DNA of 21,513 bases, taken from the NCBI GenBank assembly GCA_021802085.1, contig JAKAAZ010000030.1:1-21513 (forward strand). The letters run 5' to 3'. The DNA is from Acidobacteriota bacterium. Lineage in GTDB: Bacteria > Acidobacteriota > Terriglobia > Terriglobales > Acidobacteriaceae. Positions 1 to 9,395 of this stretch are shown in pieces. The translations under genes and the position numbers were made by a program. Within the stretch, counting starts at the first letter, position 1. The number at the start of each line of letters is the position of its first letter. The notes below the pieces were generated by a model. That model made no database searches. It was given only the letters and a program-made list of their open reading frames with translations, and was not told where the DNA came from.

Positions 1-707
1 GAAAAAAGGGTCTGCCGCATTCGATCGTGCGCGCCGACGATCCACTTGATTGCCTCGACTGCCTCCAGCGATGCGGCCAGGTTCACTGCAGGATTCAAAA
101 TGCCGCTGGTGTCGCAGGTTTCGACCGTTCCCGTTGGAAGCTCGGGAAAGATGCAGGCCAGGCAGGCGGTCTTGCCGGGCACGATGTTCATGGTGACGGC
201 GTAGGAACCGACGGCGCCGGCATAGATCCACGGCTTGTTCTGTTCGACAGCATAGTCGTTTAGCAGGTAGCGGGTTTCAAAATTGTCGGTGGCGTCCAAC
301 ACCAGTTGAGCATGCGCGAGGAGCGCGTGGATGTTGCCGGGAATCAGGTCCGCGACATGCGCATGGACATGGGACTGACTGTTGAAGCGCGCAATTCTGC
401 GTCGAGCCGCTTCCGCCTTAGGCAATCCTTCGGCAGCATCTTCTTCCTCGAACAGCACTTGACGCTGCAGATTGCTCCATTCCACGTAATCACGGTCGAT
501 CAGAGTCAGTGTGCCCACTCCGGCGCGCGCGAGGAGGCCAGCGACGGCTGCCCCGGTCGCGCCACAACCCACGATAGCGACGTGCGCAGCGAACAGTTTT
601 TGCTGACCCTGCTCCCCAATCCCAGGAAAAAGAACTTGCCGGGAATAGCGATCCTGCGAGGAAGAGAAGGTGGATAAGGGAAAGTCCGCATTGGGAAACG
701 GAGTCAT
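1..707 (-). CDS. ThiF/MoeB/HesA-family adenylyltransferase (E1-like), partial, C-terminus outside window
   Basis: E1-like enzymes of this family adenylate the C-terminal glycine of a ubiquitin-like sulfur carrier (ThiS, MoaD) in the cytoplasm, feeding thiamine or molybdopterin synthesis. From ATG at 707 there are 235 codons with no stop before the left edge. Visible features: family N-terminus RYSRQVLFPGIG (residues 20-31), nucleotide-binding loop IVGCGATGAA (45-54), the DRDYVEWSNLQRQ block (71-83) typical of ThiF/MoeB, DATDNFETR (138-146), a CLAC zinc-type pair (C182, C185) and TC at 197-198, where the family often has its conserved cysteine. The second Cys pair and any rhodanese domain would lie outside the window. 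Start choice: ATG preceded by GGGAG only about 3 bases upstream, so initiation is less certain. It is divergent from the Omp85 operon. Sequence alone does not separate MoeB from ThiF, so no symbol is given. Confidence 0.9.
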   Translation of the reverse strand, partial: MTPFPNADFPLSTFSSSQDRYSRQVLFPGIGEQGQQKLFAAHVAIVGCGATGAAVAGLLARAGVGTLTLIDRDYVEWSNLQRQVLFEEEDAAEGLPKAEAARRRIARFNSQSHVHAHVADLIPGNIHALLAHAQLVLDATDNFETRYLLNDYAVEQNKPWIYAGAVGSYAVTMNIVPGKTACLACIFPELPTGTVETCDTSGILNPAVNLAASLEAVEAIKWIVGAHDRMRQTLF

Positions 708-973
708 ACACTCCCAGTATATGGAATGGGCGACAGAGTGCCTCTTCCTCGACAGTCGATGAAAAAAAGGTCCTTTCGCAGCGCAGCAAGACGCGCGATA
801 GGCAGGTTGAGTATGCTAGCCACAGGTAAATGGAGCCTCCCATCAACCGTGCGCCAAGGCAACTTCGATCCATAAACGATTCGCGGGAACGGAGCCATTC
901 GCACTAACTCGCTGTCACAACAACGATTCAGGGGCGCAACGGTCTCGCGCAGGCCGTTCATGAGCGTATTTCT
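708..973. other. Intergenic region between divergent thiF-like and Omp85 genes
   Basis: This 266-base gap must hold the promoters for both divergent genes. On the minus strand a TATACT hexamer (complement of 716-721) sits just before the thiF-like start, but the matching -35 position is poor. I see no convincing small gene, hairpin or repeat here. Confidence 0.5.
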
Positions 974-3900
974 TTGCAGAAAAGTTACACACAGAGTGGA
1001 TTTGCGAGCCTCCGGCAGGCGGCGAGGATAGGGCTTTGCGCTACGGGAATTTTTTTGTCCACGGCGATGTCTGCGGCCGTTTCCAGCGGCGCTCAGCAGG
1101 CGGCCAGCGCACCTCACGCGGTCGAGCCTCAGGCAGCTTCTCCGGCAAGCCCGTCCCCAGCCGTCCTGCGTTACCGCGACCTGAAAGACTGGTACGGTTT
1201 GCCGGTGCGGAGCATTCGCTTTGAAGGCATTTCCGAACAGGATTTAAACGGTCTGCGCCAGAAACTCGCACTGAAACCAGGGGACAAATTGCGTCCGCAA
1301 GATATCCAGAGCAGCTTGCATGTTCTGTTTGCCTCCGGCCTCTATCGCAACATTGTCGCGCAGGGGGTTCAAACCGACGGCCAGGTCACGGTCGTTTTTC
1401 GTGGAGTTCCGCAGCTGTTTCTGCGCAGACTGTACATACGCGGGATGAAGCAGGAGACGTTAGCGGCGCAAATCCAGCGGGCTACACGCCTGGAGCTGGG
1501 CGAGCCTTTCACGGCGCCGGAACTGGAGCAGGCCACCGTGCAGTTGAAGCAGGCGCTGGTGCGGAATGGTTTCAACGAACCCACAGTGGAGGAGAAGACG
1601 GTCCCTGCCGGCCGCAACCATCTGGTGGACGTCATTTATACGGTCAAGACGGGCAAGCAGGCGAAGATTGGTTCCGTTGTAGTCACAGGCGATACGGACA
1701 TGACGATGGCCAAGTTTCGCAAGGTCGCCAAGCTGAAGCAGGGATCCGCGGTCACAGCGAACACCGTACCGAGGGCCCTGACACGATTGCGGAAACAGTA
1801 TCAAAAGCAAGACCGGCTGGAGGCTACTGTCCGGGCCGGCCCGCAGACCTTTAACCCTGCGACAGGCGAGGTGGCATATCAGTTTGAGGTCAAGGGTGGT
1901 CCGGCGGTGCGGATCAGCGCCACTGGTGCGAAGATTTCCGGACGCGACTTAAAGCGGTTGGTACCCGTCTACGAAGAAGGAGCCGTCGATCCGGACCTGC
2001 TGGACGAAGGCGACGAGAATCTTCGCAATCATTTCCAGAAGCAGGGTTATTTCGATGTGCGCGTGACGCACGCGATCGAGCATCCGGAGCCGAATGAAGA
2101 GCGGATCGTATATCGGGTCCATCCAGGCTCTCCGCATAAAGTCGTGTCCGTCACGGTCACAGGCAATCGCTATTTCGACCAGGACCTGGTGAAAGAGCGA
2201 TTGAGCGTGCAGGCCGCCGACCGCGTCAATCCACACGGAATTTTCAGCGAGGTGCTGCTGTCACAGGACGTGGATGCCATTCAAGCTCTTTATAAGAGCA
2301 ACGGATTCGGGAATGTCAGCGTGACTGCCAACGTAAAGGACTCGGACAAAGAGCCCGGAGCACAGAATGGCAAGATGGCTGCCATCCGCGTTACGTATCA
2401 AATTCACGAAGGCACGCAGCAGAAAATCGGACATATTCAACTTACCGGCGTGAAGCAGGTACCGTATGCCACACTGCTGACGCAAATGAACACGCGGCCC
2501 GGTGAACCGTATTCACTGGCGACATTGGGTGGAGATCGGCTGCAACTCTACGACTACTACTACCGGCATGGATTTTCCCAGGTAGAACTGACATTTGAGC
2601 AGCATCCGGAACAGGACGATCCCAATTTGATTGATATCGATGTGCGGATCGACGAAGGCAATCCTTTTTACGTCCACAAGGTCTTGATCAGCGGAGTGCA
2701 TTACACCAAACCGCAGGTCGTGCAACGAGCGTTGCAGATTCATCCCGGCGATCCGCTCAACCGCAATGCCATTCTGGATACGCAGAAACAGCTTTACAAT
2801 CTGGCGCTATTCAATGAAGTCGATACAGGCATTGTGAACCCGCACGGAACTGCGCCGCAGAAAGATGTCCTGGTGAACGTGACCGAAGCGCATCGCTGGA
2901 ACTACGACTATGGCTTTGGATTTGAAGTCCAGACGGGCAATCCACAAACGAATTGCCCTACGGCCGCGTCGCTGATCGAGCTGGGTGTGGCCAATCCAAA
3001 TTCGTTTGTATGCAGCCCGAATGGCAAGTTTGGCATGAGCCCGCGTATTTCCTTCGACGTCAGCCGCATCAACCTGGACGGCAAGGACCAGACCGTCAGT
3101 CTGCAGACTGCATACGGCACGCTGGAACAGCAAGCTATTCTAACCTACGACGTTCCGAAGTTTTATAACCACAAGACGATCGACTTTTCCATCACGGGCG
3201 GATACGTCAGCAACCAGAACGTGACGACGTATCAAGCCTCGACCCTGAGCGGATCCGTGGTATTCACAGAGCGGCCGAACAGGGCCAATACGCTGATCTA
3301 TTCGATGGCCTACCGGTATGTCTATGTAAACCCGAACAGCCTGCAGGTCAGCGCGGCGTTGATCCCGCTGCTGTCGCAGCCGACGCGCGTCAGCGGACCG
3401 GGCATCACCTGGGTGCATGACACGCGGGACAATCCATTGAATGCCACTAGCGGCTGGTATCTTTCCGCGCAGCAATTCTTCGCATGGGAAGGATTTGCGT
3501 CGCAGGCAAACTTCAATCGGATGGACATTCAGGAATCGAATTATCATCGATTGAACACGCGCAATTGGGTTCTGGCACGCAGCACGCGTATTGCATTTGA
3601 AAACACCTACGGAAATCCTTCCTATAATCTGATTCCTTTGCCGGAGCGGCTGTATGCCGGCGGCGCGACTTCGCACCGGGGATTCTCAGTGAATTCCGCG
3701 GGTCCGCGCGATCTGCAAACCGGTTATCCAGTGGGCGGTTCCGGAGCGTTTGTGAACAGCACCGAGCTGCGCATTCCGCCCGTACCGTTGCCATTGATTG
3801 GGAACAATCTGGGGTTCGCCGTATTCGAAGATATGGGCAATGTGTACGAAAATGCGTCGGGCATTCTTCCATCGCTCTTGCGGTTCTATCAGCCCAACGT

Positions 3901-4162
3901 AAAGACCTGCTACAACCTGACCGGTCCAGAGGGGACCTGCAACTTCAACTACGATTCGCAGGCCGTTGGCTTGGGGTTGCGCTATAAGACACCTGTAGGT
4001 CCGATCCGCCTGGATTTCAGCTATAACATGAATCCAACGGTGTATCCGGTGGTCAGCGATCCCGGGCTGTTGCCGGCGATCCTAGACTACAACGTCCAAC
4101 CGCCGTATGTCGGCAACTCCGGCCACTTCAACTTTTTCTTCAGCATTGGACAATCGTTTTGA
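974..4162 (+). CDS. bamA: Omp85/BamA-family outer-membrane assembly protein with about seven POTRA repeats
   Basis: It folds and inserts beta-barrel proteins into the outer membrane. The 1062-residue product begins with a signal peptide (hydrophobic stretch about residues 18-40). Seven POTRA-like units follow, each opening with a strand such as VRSIRFEG, LRRLYIRG, KIGSVVVTG, VRISATGAKI, KVVSVTVTG, KIGHIQLTG and YVHKVLISG, covering about residues 77-640. The C-terminal barrel (about 645-1062) has DTRDNPLNATSGW, the lid-loop RGF motif (HRGF, about residue 900) and a terminal Phe (FFFSIGQSF), the usual barrel signal. E. coli BamA is 810 residues with five POTRAs, so this one is long. The start is TTG at 974; no in-frame ATG precedes the signal peptide and the frame closes upstream at 905. 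The ribosome site is weak. It leads an operon with a SurA-like gene and tamB. TamA-like function is an alternative because of the tamB linkage. Confidence 0.93.
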   Translation: MQKSYTQSGFASLRQAARIGLCATGIFLSTAMSAAVSSGAQQAASAPHAVEPQAASPASPSPAVLRYRDLKDWYGLPVRSIRFEGISEQDLNGLRQKLALKPGDKLRPQDIQSSLHVLFASGLYRNIVAQGVQTDGQVTVVFRGVPQLFLRRLYIRGMKQETLAAQIQRATRLELGEPFTAPELEQATVQLKQALVRNGFNEPTVEEKTVPAGRNHLVDVIYTVKTGKQAKIGSVVVTGDTDMTMAKFRKVAKLKQGSAVTANTVPRALTRLRKQYQKQDRLEATVRAGPQTFNPATGEVAYQFEVKGGPAVRISATGAKISGRDLKRLVPVYEEGAVDPDLLDEGDENLRNHFQKQGYFDVRVTHAIEHPEPNEERIVYRVHPGSPHKVVSVTVTGNRYFDQDLVKERLSVQAADRVNPHGIFSEVLLSQDVDAIQALYKSNGFGNVSVTANVKDSDKEPGAQNGKMAAIRVTYQIHEGTQQKIGHIQLTGVKQVPYATLLTQMNTRPGEPYSLATLGGDRLQLYDYYYRHGFSQVELTFEQHPEQDDPNLIDIDVRIDEGNPFYVHKVLISGVHYTKPQVVQRALQIHPGDPLNRNAILDTQKQLYNLALFNEVDTGIVNPHGTAPQKDVLVNVTEAHRWNYDYGFGFEVQTGNPQTNCPTAASLIELGVANPNSFVCSPNGKFGMSPRISFDVSRINLDGKDQTVSLQTAYGTLEQQAILTYDVPKFYNHKTIDFSITGGYVSNQNVTTYQASTLSGSVVFTERPNRANTLIYSMAYRYVYVNPNSLQVSAALIPLLSQPTRVSGPGITWVHDTRDNPLNATSGWYLSAQQFFAWEGFASQANFNRMDIQESNYHRLNTRNWVLARSTRIAFENTYGNPSYNLIPLPERLYAGGATSHRGFSVNSAGPRDLQTGYPVGGSGAFVNSTELRIPPVPLPLIGNNLGFAVFEDMGNVYENASGILPSLLRFYQPNVKTCYNLTGPEGTCNFNYDSQAVGLGLRYKTPVGPIRLDFSYNMNPTVYPVVSDPGLLPAILDYNVQPPYVGNSGHFNFFFSIGQSF

Positions 4163-4188
4163 TAACGGACGCCTACAATTCGCAAGCG

Positions 4189-4965
4189 ATGATTCGGCGA
4201 CGCCGCGGGCTTCGACATGAGAGGCGACCGGTGGCGAGCGGGCTCGCTTTGCTGGGTTGTCTGCTGTGCTATGTCTTGGCTGCGGCGAACGCGCAGGCGC
4301 CTGCAGCCGGGCCGCAGCGCACCGTTGTTCTTGACCGCGTCGTGGCCGATGTGGACGGCCATGCGATTCTAGCCAGCGACGTGGACGATGAGATGCGCTT
4401 TTCCGCGCTGCAACCGGAGTTTGAGCCAGCGGCCGATAACACCCCGCAGCGGGCACTGGAACGGGTGATCGACCGCGCCCTGATCGTTCAGCAGCAGGCG
4501 CTGCAGCCCGGCGTCGCGGAAATTTCGCAGAAAGATGTTGACCAGGCGGTTGCCGAACTGCGGAAGCAAATCACGGTAACGGACCACGTAGATTGCGAGA
4601 CGGATGCCGGATGGAAAGCATTCCTGGCTGCGCGCGGATTTACGCCGGAAGAGATTGAGGGCCGGATGCGGGAACGGCTGGCAATCCTGAAATTTGTCGA
4701 CGTGCGTTTTGGGGTGGCAGCCCAGGTCTCAAATTCCGATGTCAGAAACTACTACGATCAGGTGTTGGTACCAGAGTTGAAAAAGAACCATGCCGCGGCG
4801 CCGGCCCTCGACTCCGTCGCTCCCAGGATACGCGAAATTCTTCGTCAACAACAGGTCAACAAGTCGATCGATTTGTGGCTAAAGAATCTGCGAGCTGAGG
4901 GACAGGTGCAAATTCTCGATCCCGCCTATGGAGAAGTCGGAGCGGACGGGGAAGGCGGCCAATGA
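4189..4965 (+). CDS. SurA N-terminal-domain periplasmic chaperone-like protein lacking a parvulin domain
   Basis: SurA-type chaperones carry unfolded outer-membrane proteins through the periplasm to the BAM complex. From ATG 4189 the product is 258 residues: arginine-rich N-terminus, hydrophobic core GLALLGCLLCYVLAAA (about 18-33) and a likely cut after ANAQA. Residues 47-175 look like a SurA/PrsA N-domain: VVADVDGHAILASDVD, RALERVIDRALIVQQQ, and a helix pair ending in RLAILKFVDVRFG. Residues 180-245 (VSNSDVRNYYD to LRAEGQVQIL) resemble the helix that normally resumes after the first PPIase domain, but no parvulin domain lies between them. An in-frame TTG at 4159 overlaps the upstream TGA and could be the true, translationally coupled start, adding ten residues. 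The stop overlaps the tamB start by ATGA. The family assignment is good; chaperone activity is inferred. Confidence 0.83.
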   Translation: MIRRRRGLRHERRPVASGLALLGCLLCYVLAAANAQAPAAGPQRTVVLDRVVADVDGHAILASDVDDEMRFSALQPEFEPAADNTPQRALERVIDRALIVQQQALQPGVAEISQKDVDQAVAELRKQITVTDHVDCETDAGWKAFLAARGFTPEEIEGRMRERLAILKFVDVRFGVAAQVSNSDVRNYYDQVLVPELKKNHAAAPALDSVAPRIREILRQQQVNKSIDLWLKNLRAEGQVQILDPAYGEVGADGEGGQ

Positions 4966-7900
4966 CAGAGGGCGCTTCTACGAACCGGGAGAACGGAGCT
5001 GCGAAAACGCGCCGGTCGCGCTGGCGCATGGTTGCCTATGCGGTCGCAGCCATGCTGGCATTGGTTGCCGCGCTGATAGGAACGCTGGTCTGGTATGCCA
5101 ACACGCCGCAGTTTGCAGCCCGCGTCCATCATGCGGTGGTCGATGTGCTGGAACGGACGACTGGCGGCCGGGTGGAGATGCATTCCTTCCGGTGGAGTCT
5201 ACGGCATTTCGCGATCGAAGTGAATGACCTGACGATCCATGGCAAAGAAGCTGATGGCGAGGTCCCATATTTTCACGTCAGCCATCTCATACTCCATGCC
5301 AGCATCCTTACCCTGTTGAGTCCGAAGATCAGTTTGACCAGTCTGACCGCAGAGAGCCCGACCATCCATCTGATTGTGTATCCAGATGGAACGACGAATC
5401 AACCGCAGCCCCGGGTGGCCAGTCAACAACCCTTGCCGCAGGCGCTGCTCAGCATGGCGATCGATCATACTCGTGTCGAGGACGGGGTGATCCTGCTCAA
5501 CAATCGCAAGATCCCATTCAACCTGGCGGCTGGGCCGATCCAGTTGGCGATGCGGTATGCAAGCCATCCAGCCGAATACCAGGCGTCGCTGGATACAAGG
5601 GACATTACGTTTCGGTTGAAGAACGATAGCGAGGCGCATTCGCGTCTGAAGGTCAGACTGGGTCTGCGCAGGGATGCCGTCAAGATTGAGAATCTCGATC
5701 TCGAAACAGGGAACTCGCGCTTGATCGCAAGCGGTGAGTTGCAGAATTTTTCCTCTCCCAACTGGCAGGCGAACATCCGTGGCTCGGTCGACGCCCGCCA
5801 GATAGGAGCGATGGCGGGTGTGGATGCATTGCGCGCCGGGATAGCGCAGCTTTCTATCGATGCCCATGGAGCTGCGAACGGGACGTTTCAGGTATCGGGC
5901 CACGTCGGCATGCGTTCGGGAGCGTGGGTAGCTCCCTGGCTGACTCTTCGCAATGTCGATTTGCGAACCAACATCGACGTCGATAACGATACATGCTCTC
6001 TGACGGACTTTTCTTCCGTACTCGACGACCAGGGCAGAATCGCGGGAAGTATGGTGTTGAAACATTGCGTGGGGCCATCCGCGCCAGTGATCGCGCCAGG
6101 CATCAAGGGAAAGGCTCGGCCTGCGGAATCCCTGCGGCAGCGGATGAGCCCGAGGGAATTGCTGGAGCGCCTGCACCAGAAATTCGAGCCGAAGGCAGCG
6201 CAGCCTGTCGAGCAGGAGTATCGGCCGTTGCAGGCCGATATCGAGGCCCAGGTTTCCAACGTAACGCTGCCGCTCATTCTGGCTGCGACAGCTCCCCGCC
6301 GCGACTGGAACATCGGATTTACAACCGCTGCTTCCGGCAAAGTGATCGTCCACTGGACCGGCGATGGAAATGGCCTGGATGTGCATGGCGACCTGATGCT
6401 GAGCGTGCCGCGACGCACGCTGGGTCTTGTGCCAGTCAGCGGACCGGCACACGCCGACTATCTTGGGGACTATCGCCATCTCGTGATTCAAGATGCGAAT
6501 CTGCATACACCTGCAACCCAGGTACACGGCGCGGGCACGCTGGATTTGCTGGAGAAAGATCTGCACAGCTCGCTGCGGCTGGATGTGGTTGGAAGGGACC
6601 TGGGCGAGTTCGATCGACTGCTGACGATCACGGATCTGCGGGCCACGCCAGTGGGCGCGCCTCACGCCCTGCCATTGAAATTGCTGGAAAGCGCAAGCTT
6701 CCATGGGACCATTCACGGTTCGTTCTTCGCGTTGCAAGCGGTCGGGCATCTGGATTCCGGACCGTTTGAGATGATGGTGGTGGAACGGGCCCAGCCAGGG
6801 AATGCGGGGGAAGCGCCGCCGGAGCGTCTGCTGACATGGGACCAATTTCACGGCGACATTTCCTATGCTCCGGCACAACTGATTCTGCGCAATGGGGAAC
6901 TGGCACGAGGCGACACAGTGATCCATGCCGGACTCGATCTGTTGCCGGACCGCACGGCGCCGGACACGTACGCATACAACAAGCAGACGCAGGTCACGGC
7001 AACCATGCATTCGACGAATGCATCCGTGGCCGACCTGCAGTCGGTTTTCGGCACCTCGTACCCCGTTGCCGGGACGCTGGGAGTCCATGCGCATGTGGCT
7101 GGGACGGTGGATGATCTGGAAGGTTCCGGGCAGGTGGGACTGACTCACGGTGTCGCTGACGGGCAGGCCATTCCAAGCGCAATGGTGGTGCTGGCCGCCG
7201 AGGGCCATCTGCTGGAAGCGACCCATGTACGGATTGCGACTGCCGGAGGGATCGCGACTGGACATCTCTCGTATGACGATGCAAGCGGAGCGTTGCAAGG
7301 CGAACTGACAGGAGAGCATTTTGCACTGTCCCAGATCGCGCTGCTTGAAAACTCGCGATTGTCGCCCGGCGGCACAATGGGATTTCATCTTCAGGGCGGC
7401 GGGACTTTGACCGCTCCGCTGGCGACCGGCGCCATGCAAATCGAGAATCTAACTCTGAATGGCCGGCCGATGGGTAGCGCGCACGCCGAAACACACTACC
7501 AGGGCGGAACACTCTACTTGACCTCGCGCGCGGAGGTCTTGCGGGCGCAGCTTGATATGAGCGGACAGGTACAACTCGGCGGGAAATACCCCGCCCAGAT
7601 GGAGTTGACGTTTGCCGATTTCAATATAGATCCACTGCTGCGCAGCTTGGCTCCTTCCGGGATCAGCGCCCAATCTTCGCTGCGGGGAAAGCTCACGATG
7701 TCCGGGCCACTGGCCGAAACATCTGCGATCCAGGCGGACGCGGTTCTGAACGCTTTCAGCGCAACCATCGGCAACCTTCCCATCCATTCCGAGGGGCCAA
7801 TCGAAGCGTCGTTGCGAGACGGGAAATTGCAACTGAAACAAGTACATTTCCAGGGCACGGATATGGATCTGACTGCCGGTGGGACGATCGACCTGCTGCG

Positions 7901-9182
7901 GAACTATACGCTTCGTCTGCATTCCGAAGGTACGGTGAATGCAAGCGTGGCTTCCGTCACGAACAAGACCCTGCAGTCTTCCGGTGAGGTACATTTTGTC
8001 CTGAACGTGCGCGGGACGGCGCATCAGCCGGATCTGCAGGGCCGGGCCCAGTTCAGCCACATCAACATGCACCTGCTGAACATTACGAACGGTCTGACAG
8101 ATATGAACGGCACCATGGTGTTCGATCAGGACCGGCTGGTGGTGCAGCAGTTGAAGGGGTTTTCCGGCGGCGGAGAGTTGGATGCCAAGGGCTTCGTTGG
8201 CTATCGGAACGGTATCTTTGCCGATTTGACAGTTACCAGCCAGGGAGTGCGGATTCGATATCCAAAAGGAATTTCCAGTTCGGTAGACGCCAAGCTGCGC
8301 GTATTGGGGAACCTGGACAATCTGTTAGTCAGCGGCAACGTGCAGATGGTGCGTTTTGGAATGGACAGCAACATGGACATGACTTCGCTGGCCGTGGGTG
8401 GAGGCGGAGTTTCCGCTCCGATCGATCCATCCTCGCCGATGAACCGGGTGCATCTTGATATTCATCTCACATCCGCTCCGCAACTGGGATTCCAGAACTC
8501 GTTTGCCTCGCTCGCCGGCGATGTGAATCTGCGCATACGCGGCACCGTCGAAAACCCGTCCGTACTGGGACGGATTGACATCACTGAAGGATCCGCTTCA
8601 TTCGCGGGGACGAAATACCAGTTGCAGCAGGGCGACATTGTTTTTGCCAATCCAGTTACCATCGCTCCGGAGATCGACCTGGAAGCCACGGCGCAGGTAC
8701 AGAATTACGACATCATCATCACCTTGCATGGGCCGCCCAGCAAGCTGGAGATTTCCTATCGTTCCGAACCGCCGCTGACGCAGGCCGATGTGCTGGCCCT
8801 GCTGGCGCTGGGCCGCACCAATGAGCAGGCGGCCATGTACGGCGAGCAGCAGCAGGCGGGCGCCAATCTGACCACGGAAGCTTTGCTGGGAGGGGCGCTG
8901 AATGCGGCCGTCAGCAGTCGGGTTCAGAAATTGTTCGGGGTCGGCAGCGTGCGCGTGGATCCCAACTTCGTCGGTACACTGGGCGAGTCCACGGCGCGCA
9001 TCACGGTGGAACAACAGGTGGGGAGCAACTTGATCCTGACCTTTGCCACCAATGTGAACACCACGGCTGAGCAGTTGCTTCAGGGCCAATTCAATTTAAC
9101 ACGCAGCTTGTCCATCATCGCGGTGCGCGACGAAGCGAATGTTTTCAGCTTGTATCTGCAGATTCGCGGCCGACATCAGTAA
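4962..9182 (+). CDS. tamB: TamB-family translocation and assembly module protein
   Basis: TamB proteins are anchored in the inner membrane and span the periplasm as a long beta-taco groove, working with an Omp85 partner in outer-membrane protein and lipid delivery. The 1406-residue product has one N-terminal membrane helix (about residues 24-46, MVAYAVAAMLALVAALIG) after a basic segment, an AsmA-like stretch, a long beta-rich middle with repeated short amphipathic strands, and a C-terminal TamB (DUF490) domain in about the last 350 residues. Marks of that domain are GRIDITEGSASFAGTKY, GDIVFANP, PPLTQADVLALLALGR and the closing strands LILTFATNVNTT and LSIIAVRDEANVFSLYLQ. Its ATG overlaps the SurA-like stop (ATGA), which implies translational coupling. 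Length is close to that of E. coli TamB (about 1260). The operon position right after an Omp85 gene supports the call. Confidence 0.93.
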   Translation: MTEGASTNRENGAAKTRRSRWRMVAYAVAAMLALVAALIGTLVWYANTPQFAARVHHAVVDVLERTTGGRVEMHSFRWSLRHFAIEVNDLTIHGKEADGEVPYFHVSHLILHASILTLLSPKISLTSLTAESPTIHLIVYPDGTTNQPQPRVASQQPLPQALLSMAIDHTRVEDGVILLNNRKIPFNLAAGPIQLAMRYASHPAEYQASLDTRDITFRLKNDSEAHSRLKVRLGLRRDAVKIENLDLETGNSRLIASGELQNFSSPNWQANIRGSVDARQIGAMAGVDALRAGIAQLSIDAHGAANGTFQVSGHVGMRSGAWVAPWLTLRNVDLRTNIDVDNDTCSLTDFSSVLDDQGRIAGSMVLKHCVGPSAPVIAPGIKGKARPAESLRQRMSPRELLERLHQKFEPKAAQPVEQEYRPLQADIEAQVSNVTLPLILAATAPRRDWNIGFTTAASGKVIVHWTGDGNGLDVHGDLMLSVPRRTLGLVPVSGPAHADYLGDYRHLVIQDANLHTPATQVHGAGTLDLLEKDLHSSLRLDVVGRDLGEFDRLLTITDLRATPVGAPHALPLKLLESASFHGTIHGSFFALQAVGHLDSGPFEMMVVERAQPGNAGEAPPERLLTWDQFHGDISYAPAQLILRNGELARGDTVIHAGLDLLPDRTAPDTYAYNKQTQVTATMHSTNASVADLQSVFGTSYPVAGTLGVHAHVAGTVDDLEGSGQVGLTHGVADGQAIPSAMVVLAAEGHLLEATHVRIATAGGIATGHLSYDDASGALQGELTGEHFALSQIALLENSRLSPGGTMGFHLQGGGTLTAPLATGAMQIENLTLNGRPMGSAHAETHYQGGTLYLTSRAEVLRAQLDMSGQVQLGGKYPAQMELTFADFNIDPLLRSLAPSGISAQSSLRGKLTMSGPLAETSAIQADAVLNAFSATIGNLPIHSEGPIEASLRDGKLQLKQVHFQGTDMDLTAGGTIDLLRNYTLRLHSEGTVNASVASVTNKTLQSSGEVHFVLNVRGTAHQPDLQGRAQFSHINMHLLNITNGLTDMNGTMVFDQDRLVVQQLKGFSGGGELDAKGFVGYRNGIFADLTVTSQGVRIRYPKGISSSVDAKLRVLGNLDNLLVSGNVQMVRFGMDSNMDMTSLAVGGGGVSAPIDPSSPMNRVHLDIHLTSAPQLGFQNSFASLAGDVNLRIRGTVENPSVLGRIDITEGSASFAGTKYQLQQGDIVFANPVTIAPEIDLEATAQVQNYDIIITLHGPPSKLEISYRSEPPLTQADVLALLALGRTNEQAAMYGEQQQAGANLTTEALLGGALNAAVSSRVQKLFGVGSVRVDPNFVGTLGESTARITVEQQVGSNLILTFATNVNTTAEQLLQGQFNLTRSLSIIAVRDEANVFSLYLQIRGRHQ

Positions 9183-9276
9183 AAATTTACCGTTTGCCGG
9201 GACCATGCCAAGCCCAGCCGACAGACGAAGCGGCCCATTTCCCGTTTCCTGCGTCTATATGGGACAAGCGAGGAGT

Positions 9277-9292
9277 GCCGAAGGAATTCGGC
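9277..9292 (+). terminator. Short hairpin after tamB, possible terminator
   Basis: GCCGAA and TTCGGC form a perfect 6-bp stem with a GGAA loop, followed by a moderately T-rich tract (GGGTCTTGCTGTTCTC). It lies about 95 bases after the tamB stop and ahead of the BON gene, so it could end the envelope operon. There is no clean U-run, so it may instead be a 5' leader structure of the BON gene. Confidence 0.35.
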
Positions 9293-9380
9293 GGGTCTTG
9301 CTGTTCTCTGGGCGTAGACTATTCGACATCGAGGCATGAGGGGAGTGGAAATGCCCGTGGAATGGCCGACAAGAGAAGCT

Positions 9381-9386
9381 AGGAGG
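9381..9386 (+). promoter_or_regulatory. Shine-Dalgarno AGGAGG fixing the BON gene start
   Basis: A consensus AGGAGG lies 9 bases before the ATG at 9396. It favours that start over the in-frame ATG at 9336, which has no comparable site and would place 20 charged residues before the signal peptide. Confidence 0.8.
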
Positions 9387-9395
9387 AGAAGACAG

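Noticed and set aside
960..973. ATG at 960 as start of the Omp85 gene
   Set aside because: It is in a different frame from the Omp85 coding sequence; TTG at 974 is the first usable in-frame start before the signal peptide.
5199..7439. 746-codon open frame antisense to tamB
   Set aside because: The plus-strand frame has clear TamB features over the whole span. The antisense product is Arg/His/Gln-rich with no domain and is a by-product of GC-rich codon use.
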